Shown one piece after another: positions 15,235-24,644 of a DNA stretch of 41,033 bases. The notes below the pieces were generated by a model. It was given only the letters and a program-made list of their open reading frames with translations. It searched no databases and had not been told where the DNA came from. A program made the position numbers and the translations under genes. Source of the stretch: Gammaproteobacteria bacterium (GTDB lineage Bacteria > Pseudomonadota > Gammaproteobacteria > Pseudomonadales > Pseudohongiellaceae); NCBI GenBank assembly GCA_009692305.1, contig SHZK01000020.1, positions 1 through 41,033 of the forward strand, given 5' to 3'. Within the stretch, counting starts at the first letter, position 1, and each line of letters opens with the position of its first letter.

Positions 15235-16920
15235 ATGACCATCTCAATGCATCGCAGCAATCGGCAGAAGCTAAGCGCGCTGGTTGTTTATTTCGCTGTT
15301 TCCCTGCTAGCACTTACAAGTCCTGCATTGTTCGCACAATCTGCTACCGAAATTGCACTTGCTCCTGCGGGTCACCTGGTTCTGGTTAGTGGCGATGTGG
15401 TTGCTCGCGACACTAGTGGTAGCGATCGTCCTTTGACGCGAAAATCGGCGATCTTTGCGGGAGAAACTCTTTAGACAGCACTAGACAGTTCAGCGCAGCT
15501 ACGCATGGTGGACGGCGCGCTGATTTCACTAAAAGCTGAAACGATTTTTGAAATCACCGCTTATAAATTTGAAAGCGACCCTGCAACTGATGTTTCAACT
15601 CTGCAATTGATTGAGGGCGGATTCCGCACCATCAGCGGCAGTATCGGTGCTCAAAATCGGGATGCATAGGTAACTCGTATTGCCAATTTTGCGACCATTG
15701 GTATTCGAGGCACTGACTATGAAGTTGTTATCACTCCTGAAGGCAGAGTGCTGACTGGGGTATATGACGGCGGCACCACCATTTCGAATGGAAGCGGCAC
15801 TCTTGATTTGGGAATAGGCGCTGATTTTGATTATGCGGAAATTGAAAACCCGCAATCTGAGCCTGCAGGTTTGTTACTCCAACCTGTTGGCTTGGGAGAG
15901 ATACCGTTAAATATCTGAAGTGACAACGTGGCTGATGGAGCAGACGCAAATAACACCCCTGCCGCCGCCGGTGTCGCGGCCACGAATCAAAATCCTGCCA
16001 ACGGTGTTGCTGACAATAACCAAAATGCCGCCCGCAGCATTAGTGTGGAACTTCCGTCTGCTCGATTCTTCGCAGAGACTCCTGCGGCCAACATTGTTGG
16101 CAATCAATTGGCGAGCGACCAAAGAGTGGAATTCTCAGCAATTAGCATTAACCCCGTAGAAAGTTCTTCAGTCGCAGCTATCTCGTGCGCTACCGCTTCT
16201 TCATCGTGTGTGTCGCTGACAGACGGCACTGTGACTGGTGGCAGTAGTGTAGGTAACAGTGGCAACGGCACTTCCGGCAACAGCAATGCCGGTGGTAACA
16301 GCTCTGGAAATAGTGGGAACAGCGGGAATTCGGGCAATAATCGCCCCACGACTGGCACTGTTACTGGAACGCTGCTAAAACCAGAATTGAGTATTGCGGA
16401 ATATGATGTTAGTAGGGGGCAGTGGGATGCCAATGTGAATGACAATTGGCTGGTTGTGGCCCATACGTCATCTTCATCGGTATTACTGACAGCAGGAGAC
16501 TATTTCGCCAGGGTCAATCCAACTGATGTAAGCAAACTTACTGGAACACACCAGTATTCTACAAGCATCGCTTCCGCATTTATCGGCAGCGGTAGCGCCG
16601 GTGATATCTCCAGCTTGCACGCTAGCATGGATGTGGATTTCTCAACCGGTACGATTCGAGATGGCAGTCTGTTGCTCACAGCTGCAGATCAATTGTGGAA
16701 TATCGGCTTCGACGGATATATGCAGAATGGAGTGGTGACTTTGCATTCCGCCAATGGCAGCTTAGTCGATGCGACTGGAATGCTAAGTAACTCAATAGAC
16801 GCAAACTTGGGCGGTGTCTTCACAGGCAGAGCCGCAGAAGCGTTTGTTGGCGGATTCGATCTTGTGGACCGTCTCAATCCTTTAAACACCATTGAAGGCA
16901 TATATACAATCGAACGTTAA
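15235..16920 (+). pseudogene. FecR-domain exported protein with C-terminal barrel, three in-frame stops
   Basis: A single frame of 562 codons runs from the ATG at 15235 (GAGGAA 8 nt upstream, signal peptide to LFAQS) to the TAA at 16920. It is interrupted by TAG at 15472-15474, TAG at 15667-15669 and TGA at 15916-15918, with no frameshift. Sequence on both sides of each stop is clearly one protein: the FecR domain spans the first two (GHLVLVSGDV, AQLRMVDGALISL, FATIGIRGTDYEV). After the third come Asn/Ala-rich sequence, a Gly/Ser/Asn linker and a C-terminal beta domain ending FVGGFDLVDRLNP, resembling the TbpB-like barrel seen in other FecR fusions. A shorter protein could start inside (15928) but would lack a signal peptide. 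Best read as a recently broken gene, or a consensus error. Confidence 0.8.
16237..16341 (+). repeat. Gly/Ser/Asn-rich coding repeat (linker)
   Basis: Low-complexity stretch of about 35 codons built from GNSGN/GNSSGN units inside the FecR-domain gene. It probably forms a flexible linker between the FecR part and the C-terminal barrel. Confidence 0.6.
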
Positions 16921-16925
16921 GTAAT

Positions 16926-16959
16926 AAGTCGCAGGATCACGTTTGTGATCCTGCGACTT
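16926..16959 (+). terminator. Terminator-like 15-bp hairpin
   Basis: AAGTCGCAGGATCAC (16926-16940), 4-nt loop, exact complement (16945-16959), starting a few bases after the FecR-gene stop. No T tract follows, so termination efficiency is uncertain. Confidence 0.6.
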
Positions 16960-17071
16960 CCAGCGATTGTAAAACTCATTCTTCGCATAATTGTTGCTTG
17001 CGCCAAGCCCACACTCACGTTCCTTCTATCTGTGATACATTCCATACCAGTCCTAACCAAAGGAATTCTGG

Positions 17072-17746
17072 ATGGCTATTCAGCATATAAAAACTATAAC
17101 ACTCGACTATAGGAAGCTAGATCATTCCGAAATGATCAAAAGGTCAGAGGCCTTTTATGTGACGATGGGCAGCAGGCGCAGCGTGCGCCATTTCTCAAAC
17201 AAACCGGTGTCACTGGATGTAATAAAAACTTGTATAAAGACCGCCGGTAGCGCGCCGTCTGGCGCCAATCGACAGCCCTAGTATTTCGCAGTTGTCTCCA
17301 ACCCGGCAACAAAACACAAAATTCGTGAACTGGCGGAATTGGAAGAGCAGGAATTCTACGCAAAGCGAGCTCCCGAAGACTGGCTCGAGGCGCTTGCGCC
17401 ACTTGGCACTGATGCCCATAAACCCTTCCTGGAAACAGCTCCGTATCTGATCGTGGTGTTTGCAGAGAAATACGTGAAGGACGCGGCAGGGAAAAAACTC
17501 AAGAATTACTATGTTACCGAGTCTGCAGGTATTGCTACCGGATTCCTGCTCGCTGCTTTGAACAACGCCGGTCTGGCAACGCTGACGCACACACCAAGTC
17601 CGATGCATTTTCTCAATGAAATTCTGCAGCGCCCATCAACCAAAAAACCGCTCATGATTGTGGTTGTTGGTCTTCCTGCCGAAAATGCATGCGTGCCCGA
17701 TATTTCACGTAAGGAATTGTCCGAAATTGCGAGCTTTGAGGTATAG
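17072..17746 (+). pseudogene. Iodotyrosine deiodinase-like nitroreductase, in-frame TAG at a conserved Trp
   Basis: One frame of 225 codons with AAGGA before the ATG. Flavin-binding RRSVRHFSNKPV (35-46) and PSGANRQP (62-69) are followed by TAG (17279-17281), exactly where the family has Trp (PSGAxxxPW). Downstream the frame continues intact through [31 protein letters not shown] and [12 protein letters not shown]. Glu92, Tyr96 and Lys117 match the substrate-gripping Glu/Tyr/Lys of iodotyrosine deiodinase, so the intact enzyme would be a flavin-dependent reductive dehalogenase-like protein rather than a generic nitroreductase. TGG to TAG needs one G-to-A change. The downstream part alone lacks the FMN-binding N-terminus, so without suppression it should be inactive. 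Confidence 0.82.
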
Positions 17747-17820
17747 CTTTCGATATTGCTATGCCGTGAATTGAGAATTGGCGAATGCATTGACACCACA
17801 GAAACTTGAAATTCTACCGA

Positions 17821-17856
17821 AAAAAAAGGCCTGCTTCAGCGAAGCAGGCCTTTTTT
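17821..17856. terminator. Bidirectional Rho-independent terminator
   Basis: GGCCTGCTTC (17828-17837), 3-nt loop, exact complement (17841-17850), flanked by an A7 tract and a T6 tract. It serves the deiodinase-like gene (+) and the secreted protein gene (-) that converge here. Confidence 0.92.
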
Positions 17857-17872
17857 GTCAGCAGTGCCAGTT

Positions 17873-18709
17873 TTACTGTGCTGGATTGCCGCGCGGCGTC
17901 CCGGGTTTACGCCATTCGCCGTATAAATACTCTTCAGCGAATTCCGCGCACTTGAACTCAAGTAATTGCATATTCGGTTCCATGCGACGGTATAAGGGCA
18001 CCTTGATTGTCCAGGGCTGGGTAAAGGTATTCGGATCGGTGATCGTGGCCTGATAATCAACATGGTTTGGTCCGCTCGGAGTCCAACGCTCCTCCACTAC
18101 CATTTCCCAGCTATGAAAATTGCCGGCACGATCGAACCAGGTATCTGGCATCTGCCCGGTGACACGCACGACCAGCGTATCCCCTTCCCAATGTGCATTG
18201 GAGTGGCCCATCCAGGCATCTACTTGTGATTCCAGTTCGGGTTGATCCACATAGAGGATACGGTTTGATTCGGCAAACTCATAAGCAATCAGAATCACTT
18301 CCCGAGATTGAACAATCTGGAAAGGAAATGGCAACAAGTTGCCACGAGGCACACCTGGCATATAACACTTTGCCATTGGGTCATTTTCCAGTGCATTTGC
18401 GCGATTCTCATCACGCTGACGGCGACTCTGTTCGTTGTAAGGAATGCGACCTTGCTCGATTATTCCCAGTCCTGCCGGTATAGCAGACAAGGCTCCGAAT
18501 AAACCTGGATGCGGTCCTTCACTGGCCGCATGGGGCTCGATGTCGTAATGCGCCGATGTGACCGCCTGCCAGATGCCACTGAAATCTGGCTTGCCATCTG
18601 GCGTGCGCGGAAACTCACTATTCTGAGCCGCTACTGGTAGTGATGAGAACATGCCCAATACGGCAATCAGGCAGGATCTGGCTAGGAATTTTTCTGTTTG
18701 CGTCTTCAT
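17873..18709 (-). CDS. Secreted protein of unknown function (PDxSGIW / WEGDTLVV family), copy 1
   Basis: 278 aa; GAAGGG precedes the ATG and a signal peptide ends near AAQNS (residue 30). Recognisable blocks: RTPDGKPDFSGIW after the signal, then HWEGDTLVVRVTG, WEMVVEERWTP, ATITDPNTFTQPWTIKVPL and a C-terminal LEFKCAEF. I know this as a widespread, unnamed family of exported proteins in gammaproteobacteria and acidobacteria, often in several copies; no activity is established. The repeated alternating strands suggest a beta-barrel (lipocalin-like) ligand binder. It follows the related copy 2 by 62 bp on the same strand, probably as one operon ending at the terminator at 17821-17856. Confidence 0.7.
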   Translation of the reverse strand: MKTQTEKFLARSCLIAVLGMFSSLPVAAQNSEFPRTPDGKPDFSGIWQAVTSAHYDIEPHAASEGPHPGLFGALSAIPAGLGIIEQGRIPYNEQSRRQRDENRANALENDPMAKCYMPGVPRGNLLPFPFQIVQSREVILIAYEFAESNRILYVDQPELESQVDAWMGHSNAHWEGDTLVVRVTGQMPDTWFDRAGNFHSWEMVVEERWTPSGPNHVDYQATITDPNTFTQPWTIKVPLYRRMEPNMQLLEFKCAEFAEEYLYGEWRKPGTPRGNPAQ

Positions 18710-18771
18710 TTACAACCCTTCTTTAGTTCTTTATCTATGGTTAATCAAAAATTATTTTCGGTTATTTTTTG

Positions 18772-19821
18772 TTATCGACTATTTGACGTAGTAGCGCCTT
18801 CGATAACCATGCCTTCTTCAACGCGCTCGCCGCGGAGCAGATTGGTCATGCCATAGTTACCCTCATGGCAGGCGTATTCATACAATTGTCCGGCAACCTT
18901 GGTCATGGGCACAATTGCTGTGAATTTATCAGTGAAGGTAATTGGATCGTCAACGGTGAACTGGTAATCAACATTGTCGTAACTGGTACGCGTGAATTTT
19001 TCAGTCAACACAGCTTCGTAGTTGTGACCACGACTGCCAAACGACTGCCGTAATCCATTAAAATTCCTGGTTTCCACAACCAGGGCATCGCCTTCCCACC
19101 AACCACGGGAATCTCCGGACCATAATCGGATTTCGTCATCCAGCGCAGGCTTTTCACCGAGGGGCACGATGCGCGCATCATGGATCATTTCGGTCATGAT
19201 AACCGCAGTGTCCTTGCCCTGGAAAATCTGCACATTATTGTTGTACAAACTTGGTGTAAATGGGGGGCCGGAGTTAAAGCCTACTATACAGCGCTCCGAC
19301 AATCCGCGGTCTTCGGGGCCATCTTTGGCGATACCACCTACTGTAAACAGGACCGGACGTGTGCCCGCAATATCCGGGCCCAAACCACCACGTTGTACTT
19401 GTGCCCCTTCACGTGCAGCTGGCAGTTGACCATCTTCTGGATACACAATCAGCGAAGTTCTTACTACATCGCCAATACCTGCGCTTTCAAACCAGAAATC
19501 GTTGTAACCGCCCGGGTTATCTCCCGCATCAGGCGCGTCGGGGTTTACTACCAATTGCGCGGCAGCTGCGTCTGCAGCCGTGGCTGAAGCGGCTTGTCGC
19601 GCCACCAATTCCTGAATCTGTTCAGCGGTGAGGAATTCCTGCGTACCGTATTGACTGGGGCGGCTCATAGGAATATTTGATGAAAAATTCCAAACCCCCT
19701 GTAAATCGGGCTGTCCATATTCTGTGCGGGGCACCTGATAGTCGCCAGATGTCTGCGCAAAGCTCACCCCGCTAAAGACCGAAACAAACGAAAACATAAA
19801 GAGCAATGAAGATTTCATCAA
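18772..19821 (-). CDS. Secreted protein of unknown function (PDxxGxW / WEGDxLVV family), copy 2
   Basis: 349 aa; GAAGGAGG just before the ATG, signal peptide to SFAQT (residue 24). It shares the order of blocks with copy 1: RTEYGQPDLQGVWNFS, WWEGDALVVETRNFNG, EAVLTEKFTR, FTVDDPITFTDKFTAIVPM and YEYACHEGNYGM. It is longer by an insert between the first and second blocks containing an Ala-rich stretch and GGIAKDGPEDRGLSERC. In this family the ligand or reaction is unknown. It is first gene of the pair with copy 1. The gap upstream (117 bp) leads to a small lipoprotein gene on the same strand. Confidence 0.72.
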   Translation of the reverse strand: MMKSSLLFMFSFVSVFSGVSFAQTSGDYQVPRTEYGQPDLQGVWNFSSNIPMSRPSQYGTQEFLTAEQIQELVARQAASATAADAAAAQLVVNPDAPDAGDNPGGYNDFWFESAGIGDVVRTSLIVYPEDGQLPAAREGAQVQRGGLGPDIAGTRPVLFTVGGIAKDGPEDRGLSERCIVGFNSGPPFTPSLYNNNVQIFQGKDTAVIMTEMIHDARIVPLGEKPALDDEIRLWSGDSRGWWEGDALVVETRNFNGLRQSFGSRGHNYEAVLTEKFTRTSYDNVDYQFTVDDPITFTDKFTAIVPMTKVAGQLYEYACHEGNYGMTNLLRGERVEEGMVIEGATTSNSR

Positions 19822-19938
19822 ACCCTCCTTCGGGTTATTCGAACTAAGCGGGTAAGGTAGATGTTTAGTCTATAAGAATCAATACAGATGCGGCTAAATC
19901 CAGTTGCAGCCTGATGAAATCAGGCCAAATGGGGCAGG

Positions 19939-20238
19939 CTAACGGTCCGCGTCCAACGGACCGCCAGTACCAACCCTGCTATACACATCCTTCACTCGCA
20001 TTTGGTCCTGCTCCTCTCGTTTTTGCAATTGAGTAACCGTAAGACAAACATAGGGTCTGAAATTGGTACCGACCACAAATTCTCGCGTGCACACCAGTTC
20101 CTGGCCGGGATCCGCGACCGTTGCATTGAACGCAACTATATCGCGTTGGCTGCGAATTCTTGGAATACCATCATCTTCAGGCAAGGCACAGCCAGCCACA
20201 ACACCTGCTAATAGCAGAAAAGCGCTGCATTTATACAT
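19939..20238 (-). CDS. Small putative lipoprotein
   Basis: 99 aa; GAGGAG precedes the ATG and residues 1-17 form a lipoprotein signal with lipobox VVAGC (Cys17). The mature part is charged and has two further Cys in VCTREFVVG and PYVCLTV that could form a disulfide, then a short coiled or helical tail. I do not recognise the family. It lies between the secreted-protein pair and the TonB receptor on the same strand but after a terminator, so it likely starts its own transcript. Confidence 0.65.
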   Translation of the reverse strand: MYKCSAFLLLAGVVAGCALPEDDGIPRIRSQRDIVAFNATVADPGQELVCTREFVVGTNFRPYVCLTVTQLQKREEQDQMRVKDVYSRVGTGGPLDADR

Positions 20239-20272
20239 GGCTTAAGCTCCTCGACCTGGTAATGCCCCAATT

Positions 20273-20303
20273 AAAAAGGCCCCTGCCGAAGCAGAGGCCT
20301 TTT
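20273..20303 (-). terminator. Terminator of the TonB receptor gene
   Basis: AAAAAGGCC...CTGC / GCAG...GGCCTTTT hairpin with one mismatch and a CGAA loop (TTCG on the transcribed strand), 40 bp after the receptor stop. Confidence 0.8.
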
Positions 20304-20342
20304 CACTACTTATAGAATCATTAATATGAAGCTACACAGGTA

Positions 20343-23282
20343 TTACAACTCGAAACTGATACGAGCGTAAAACAAACGGCCCATGGCGTCGTAAAGAAAA
20401 TCTTCAGTACCACCCAGTTCGGCCATACGTTGTGGTCTTCTGTCGAAAGCATTGCGAGCGCCAACGGTCATCATGATATTACCGCCGAATGCCTCGATAC
20501 CACTGTAGTTGTAGGCGAAGTCCTCAACGTGTGATTCGAGCAGCATAGTAACGTCTCTTGGAACTACACTCGGATGCAATCCAGTCAAAAACACACTGCC
20601 CTGATAGCCTTCGTATCTTACTCGACTCAGGTAGTGGGTAGTCAGGTTGGCACTATGATTGCCATTGACCCAACCGATGCGGAAATCACCCTTGATGCGC
20701 GGCATAGGCGGAACGGCAGCACTTGCCCAGTTGCGTTCTCCCACCGCCTGCACAACCGGTTTGGATTGGTCAAGTTGGTAAGAATACTCATCGAGATAAG
20801 TCGCCGCCAGATTCAGGTTAAAAGAACCCAGCTCGCTGATGCCAAACATATCAGGCAATTCAAACTGGTAATCCCAGTTTACATCGTAGGCTTTCACCAA
20901 CATGCGCGACGCGTTGGAACAGCTCTGGTACACCCGCACGATTTGATCCAACGAGAATGGGTCACGCGCAACGCGCTTGTCAGAGCGTGGATCAGCGACT
21001 CAGGTAGCCAGTTGCGCCGGAGTGGGCCTACCGCCTGCTCCAGTAGGTGTTCCATATGCTAACTTGTAATTGAAGAAATCGTTGGCAAGAATATCCTGCG
21101 AACTGGTTGCTACGATACGATCACTGAAATCGGTCTCACTGTAGGTGAGCGATAATCGCATGCCGTCAGTGATGTCCCAGTCAATACCGGCACTGATGGT
21201 ATCAGCAGACTCCGGCACCAGATCCGGGTTACCCTGATTGCAGCTTGAGGTAAACGCTGCAAACGTTGAGAACGGATCCGCGATGTTCTGCAGACCGCAA
21301 ACCTGAGGCGAATTCAACTGGCCCAGGCTCGGCGCGATAAAGGCAGTGCCTTTAGTTGCACGCAAACTCAAATTGGTAAATGGGCTATACGCGATGCCGT
21401 ACTTCGGATCGGTAGAGCTCTGCCCGGTGTTGTAGGCCTCATCACGTACTGCCAGTTGCACATCCAGATTATCCAATATGGGCAGCGCCAATTCAGCGAA
21501 CCAGGAATCCACATAACGACCACCGGAATCCGGGAATCCCTGCGATCCAATCCATTGATCATTTTTCAGCTGGTATGGCGTAGGCATATCGTCGCATTGC
21601 TCATCCCGACGCTGGTAACCCAGCGCTGAACCAATCGCGCCACCGGGTAATTCAAATCCACCCAGCGGCAGATCCCCGTTGATCACCAGATCGAACGTTT
21701 GCAGAATATCTTCTTGACGTTGATGCTGATAGTTAACCGTTGAGTCAGCGACAGCCTGAGTATTCAGGTCTGCCGCTTTCGTTGCCACAAACGGCGTAAA
21801 ACACGACTTGCGGTCCTTGGCCACATCGCAGCGCAGACCCTGGTTCAAGCCACCAAAGCTGCCTTCGTAATCCTTGTCAGTGACCAGCGAACGGGACCAC
21901 ATATAGGCGCTATGACCTTCCCAGCCTTCTACAAAAGGCACATTAAAATCTGCCTGCACTACGCTGCGGATACCGCCGAAATGGCCGTCTCGAGGTGAAG
22001 TTCCGTCACCATTGAAGATCGCCGGCTTGGTGCCGTGCTTGGCCCATGGGCGCCAGGAGGAGAAAGCCACGTCTTCATTAAACGGAATACCACTAGGATC
22101 GAGAATAACGGTACCAAACTGGCCACCTACCCGATCTGGCACGCCGTCTTTATTGGCATCTTGTGCGAACAAGGGCTGCCCGAGGGAATTGACCGCACGG
22201 TAAGGATTGCCGGGAATCTCGCCGCGGATCACTGGCAGTTCGGTGACTCGACCACCGGGGTTGATGGGGGAGCCACGGACTTGATGGCGCACGTCCCAAT
22301 AATTGAGCTGGGCATTCATCGACAGGTCTTCGCTGAACTCATAGGAAGCGCTGGAATAGAGGCTGCCCTGCTGGGTTGGATAGCGATAATCCCAGAACTC
22401 GCCATAGTCATAGGCGCAGTTGTTCGGGCCGCGTAACCAACCATTTTCGCCATTGCCTACCTTGGTTGGATCATCGTGCTTCGCGCTGCAGGCCGGATCG
22501 GCCTTCACTGTGGAGGTACCAGTTAATCCGCCCGCTGCATTGCGATTGGGCACGCGATAGTCGCCGGGAGTTGCTGTACTGGACCAGACGAAGGCGGAGC
22601 GCAAAATTTAGGGTCGATCATACATTTCGAGACGGCTGTGCTCGCGCCAGTTGGCGGCGACCACCAGATCGATACCGTTAAATTCAGTGCCCCATAAAGT
22701 AGCGAAGTTCACATCGTTGTAATCGCCCTGGTCATCGCCCTGGCTCATATGCTCGAACTTGAAACCATCAAAGGATTTGATCGGCACGGAGTTGATCACC
22801 CCGGCCACTGCGGCGGAACCGTAAAGTGCCGCGGCACCATCAGTCACGATATCCAGTCGCTGAATGACAATCTGGGGCAGCATGGTATTCAGGTTGGAAC
22901 TGACGTTACGCATACCATCCAGCAGATCCAGAGTGGCACCAGCACCCAGACCTCGCAGGTTTATTGAAGTGGTGATGTTCTGGGCACCGGTAAAAGCGTT
23001 GGCTGTTACCGTCGTTCCCTGATTAATGCTCAGGTTGTGGATAACGTCGGCCAAATTCGGTGTACCAGCGCGGGAAATAGCGTCGGCATCTATTTGGGTG
23101 ACAGGAGACGAGGCTCGAAAGCCTTCAGTTCGCCGGATATAAGAACCGGTTACCAATACCTCTTCAACTTGAGGAGTATCTTGCGCGAGGCTGGCCCCGG
23201 CAAGCGGGAGGAGCGACAGGGAAACTGCCGCACACAGTAATTTACGTTTATATGGGGTTTTAAAGCTATTTATCATGCTCAC
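20343..23282 (-). pseudogene. TonB-dependent receptor, two in-frame stops
   Basis: A single frame of 980 codons with GGGAG before the ATG and a signal peptide ending SLAQD (residue 34). The TonB box-like EEVLVTGSYI, plug domain (NLADVIHNL, TSINLRGLGAGATLDLLDG, ALYGSAAVAGVIN) and a long beta-barrel ending ARISFEL are all present. The frame is broken by TAA at 22608-22610 (after the plug, in the early barrel) and TGA at 21000-21002 (near the end), again with no frameshift. The pieces cannot function alone: the middle segment has no signal peptide and the last lacks a plug. It resembles the large peptide/carbohydrate-type receptors of marine bacteria; substrate unknown. Likely a recently inactivated receptor, or a sequence error. 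Confidence 0.85.
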
Positions 23283-23307
23283 TCCCTGGATCTAGTTTTT
23301 AGAATTT

Positions 23308-23332
23308 GTTCAGTGCCGAACCGGCATTGAAC
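23308..23332 (-). promoter_or_regulatory. Hairpin in receptor 5' leader
   Basis: GTTCAGTGCCG (23308-23318) pairs with CGGCATTGAAC (23322-23332) except for one position. It lies 26 bp upstream of the TonB receptor start; it could be an operator or leader structure. Confidence 0.35.
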
Positions 23333-23673
23333 AACCCTTTTGAACTCAGAGGAGAGGAATAAATAAAGTTTTAACTGACTGGATTCAGGTCAGACGTAGA
23401 TACTGCCTGGAGGCTACTGCTCAGCGACTGCAAAACTAATACTCTCAAAACCAAATCAACAATGGGGCAAAAAATACAACAGCTCTCGAAAAATCTTATT
23501 TATTGGTTTTGTTCCTTTCCGATTTGCGATGAACCTATTCTGCAATTGCTTGTCAATTAGCTTCGTCGCCCGATCCTACTGAGTTGCAACAAGTGGTGCC
23601 AATGCAAATAATCTTGTACCCCCCCTCCCTCCAATACAGGCTTGTGACCAGAATGGAAGTGAATTCCTGCTGC

Positions 23674-23697
23674 AAAAAAAGCGGCCCTGAGGCCGCT
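23674..23697 (-). terminator. Rho-independent terminator of the dehydrogenase operon
   Basis: On the minus strand AGCGGCC, 4-nt loop, GGCCGCT followed by a T run (A7 at 23674-23680 on the plus strand), 40 bp after the dehydrogenase stop. Confidence 0.85.
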
Positions 23698-23736
23698 CTT
23701 CCAACTCGAATATTACAGATTGAGCAGAGGGATTAA

Positions 23737-24597
23737 TCAGCGATAGCGTTTAAGCAGACTTGATGTATCCCAACGACCACCACCCATGGCCTGTATTTCA
23801 GCGTAATAACTGTCAACAAGTTCGGCTAGCGGCAGCTTGGCTCCATTCTGTCGCGCCTCTTCGAGGGCAATTCCCAAATCTTTGCGCATCCAGTCTACTG
23901 CGAATCCGAAATCGAATTTACCAGCCAACATAGTCTTGTAACGATTCTCCATCTGCCAGGAGCCCGCAGCCCCCTTGGATATGGTTTCAATCAACGCCTC
24001 ACCATCGAGTCCGGCTTGCATCGCGAAATTCAAGCCTTCGGCCAATCCGGCAACAACTCCCGCAATGCAAATCTGATTAACCATCTTTGCCAGCTGGCCG
24101 CTGCCCGCGCCGCCAAGCAATCTGCTGAAGCGGGAGTAGCTTGCCAGCACCGGTTTGACAGCAACATAATTGCTTTCGTCTCCGCCCACCATCACCGTCA
24201 ACGCACCATTCTCGGCTCCAGCCTGACCTCCAGACACAGGCGCATCCAGAAATCCCACTTTCAGTTTGCTCGCAGTAGCATGCAGTTCCCGCGCAAGCTT
24301 TGCCGATGCAGTGGTGTGGTCCACGAGAATCGTTCCGGCTGCCATGCCGCTTAGAACTCCGTTTTTGCCCAAGACAACTGCGCGCACATCGTCGTCGTTA
24401 CCCACGCAAGTAAACACAATCTTGCAGTCTTTCGCGGCAGCGGCTGGTGATAGCGCCATGTCACCCCCATGTTGTGCGCACCACTGCTCCGCCTTGTTTA
24501 CTGTCCGGTTGTATACCGTCACCTGCATACCTGCTTTTTGCAAGTGTCCTGCCATGGGATATCCCATCACTCCCAATCCGATAAATGCGACTTTCAT
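23737..24597 (-). CDS. NAD(P)-dependent beta-hydroxyacid dehydrogenase (3-hydroxyisobutyrate dehydrogenase family)
   Basis: 286 aa, cytoplasmic, AGGAG before the ATG. Rossmann motif GLGVMGYPMAGHL (7-19); Asn-Arg-Thr after the second strand suggests NADP(H). Substrate-site signature DAPVSGG, then the family's catalytic Lys in GQLAKMVNQ, and GSWQMENR in the C-terminal helical domain. The length matches the family (about 290). Members reduce tartronate semialdehyde, glyoxylate or succinic semialdehyde, or oxidise 3-hydroxyisobutyrate; motif reading cannot choose between them. It follows the second amidohydrolase by 47 bp on the same strand and ends at its own terminator, so it is probably the last gene of the operon and may reduce an aldehyde released by its neighbours. 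Confidence 0.88.
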   Translation of the reverse strand: MKVAFIGLGVMGYPMAGHLQKAGMQVTVYNRTVNKAEQWCAQHGGDMALSPAAAAKDCKIVFTCVGNDDDVRAVVLGKNGVLSGMAAGTILVDHTTASAKLARELHATASKLKVGFLDAPVSGGQAGAENGALTVMVGGDESNYVAVKPVLASYSRFSRLLGGAGSGQLAKMVNQICIAGVVAGLAEGLNFAMQAGLDGEALIETISKGAAGSWQMENRYKTMLAGKFDFGFAVDWMRKDLGIALEEARQNGAKLPLAELVDSYYAEIQAMGGGRWDTSSLLKRYR

Positions 24598-24644
24598 GTC
24601 TGACTCCTGACTCTGCTACCGGCGTAACTTGCTGGCGTGATTTA

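Larger units (their letters stand above)
23283..23736. other. Intergenic region between receptor and dehydrogenase
   Basis: 454 bp without a recognisable gene. It contains an imperfect hairpin in the receptor leader (23308-23332), an AT-rich middle, a C-rich run near 23620 and the dehydrogenase terminator (23674-23697). Confidence 0.6.

Noticed and set aside
20574..21062. 162-codon open frame opposite the TonB receptor
   Set aside because: It overlaps conserved barrel sequence on the other strand and has no signal or motif.
21000..22604. Middle part of the TonB receptor as a separate gene
   Set aside because: Its apparent start is a TTG directly after the stop, without ribosome site, signal peptide or plug domain.
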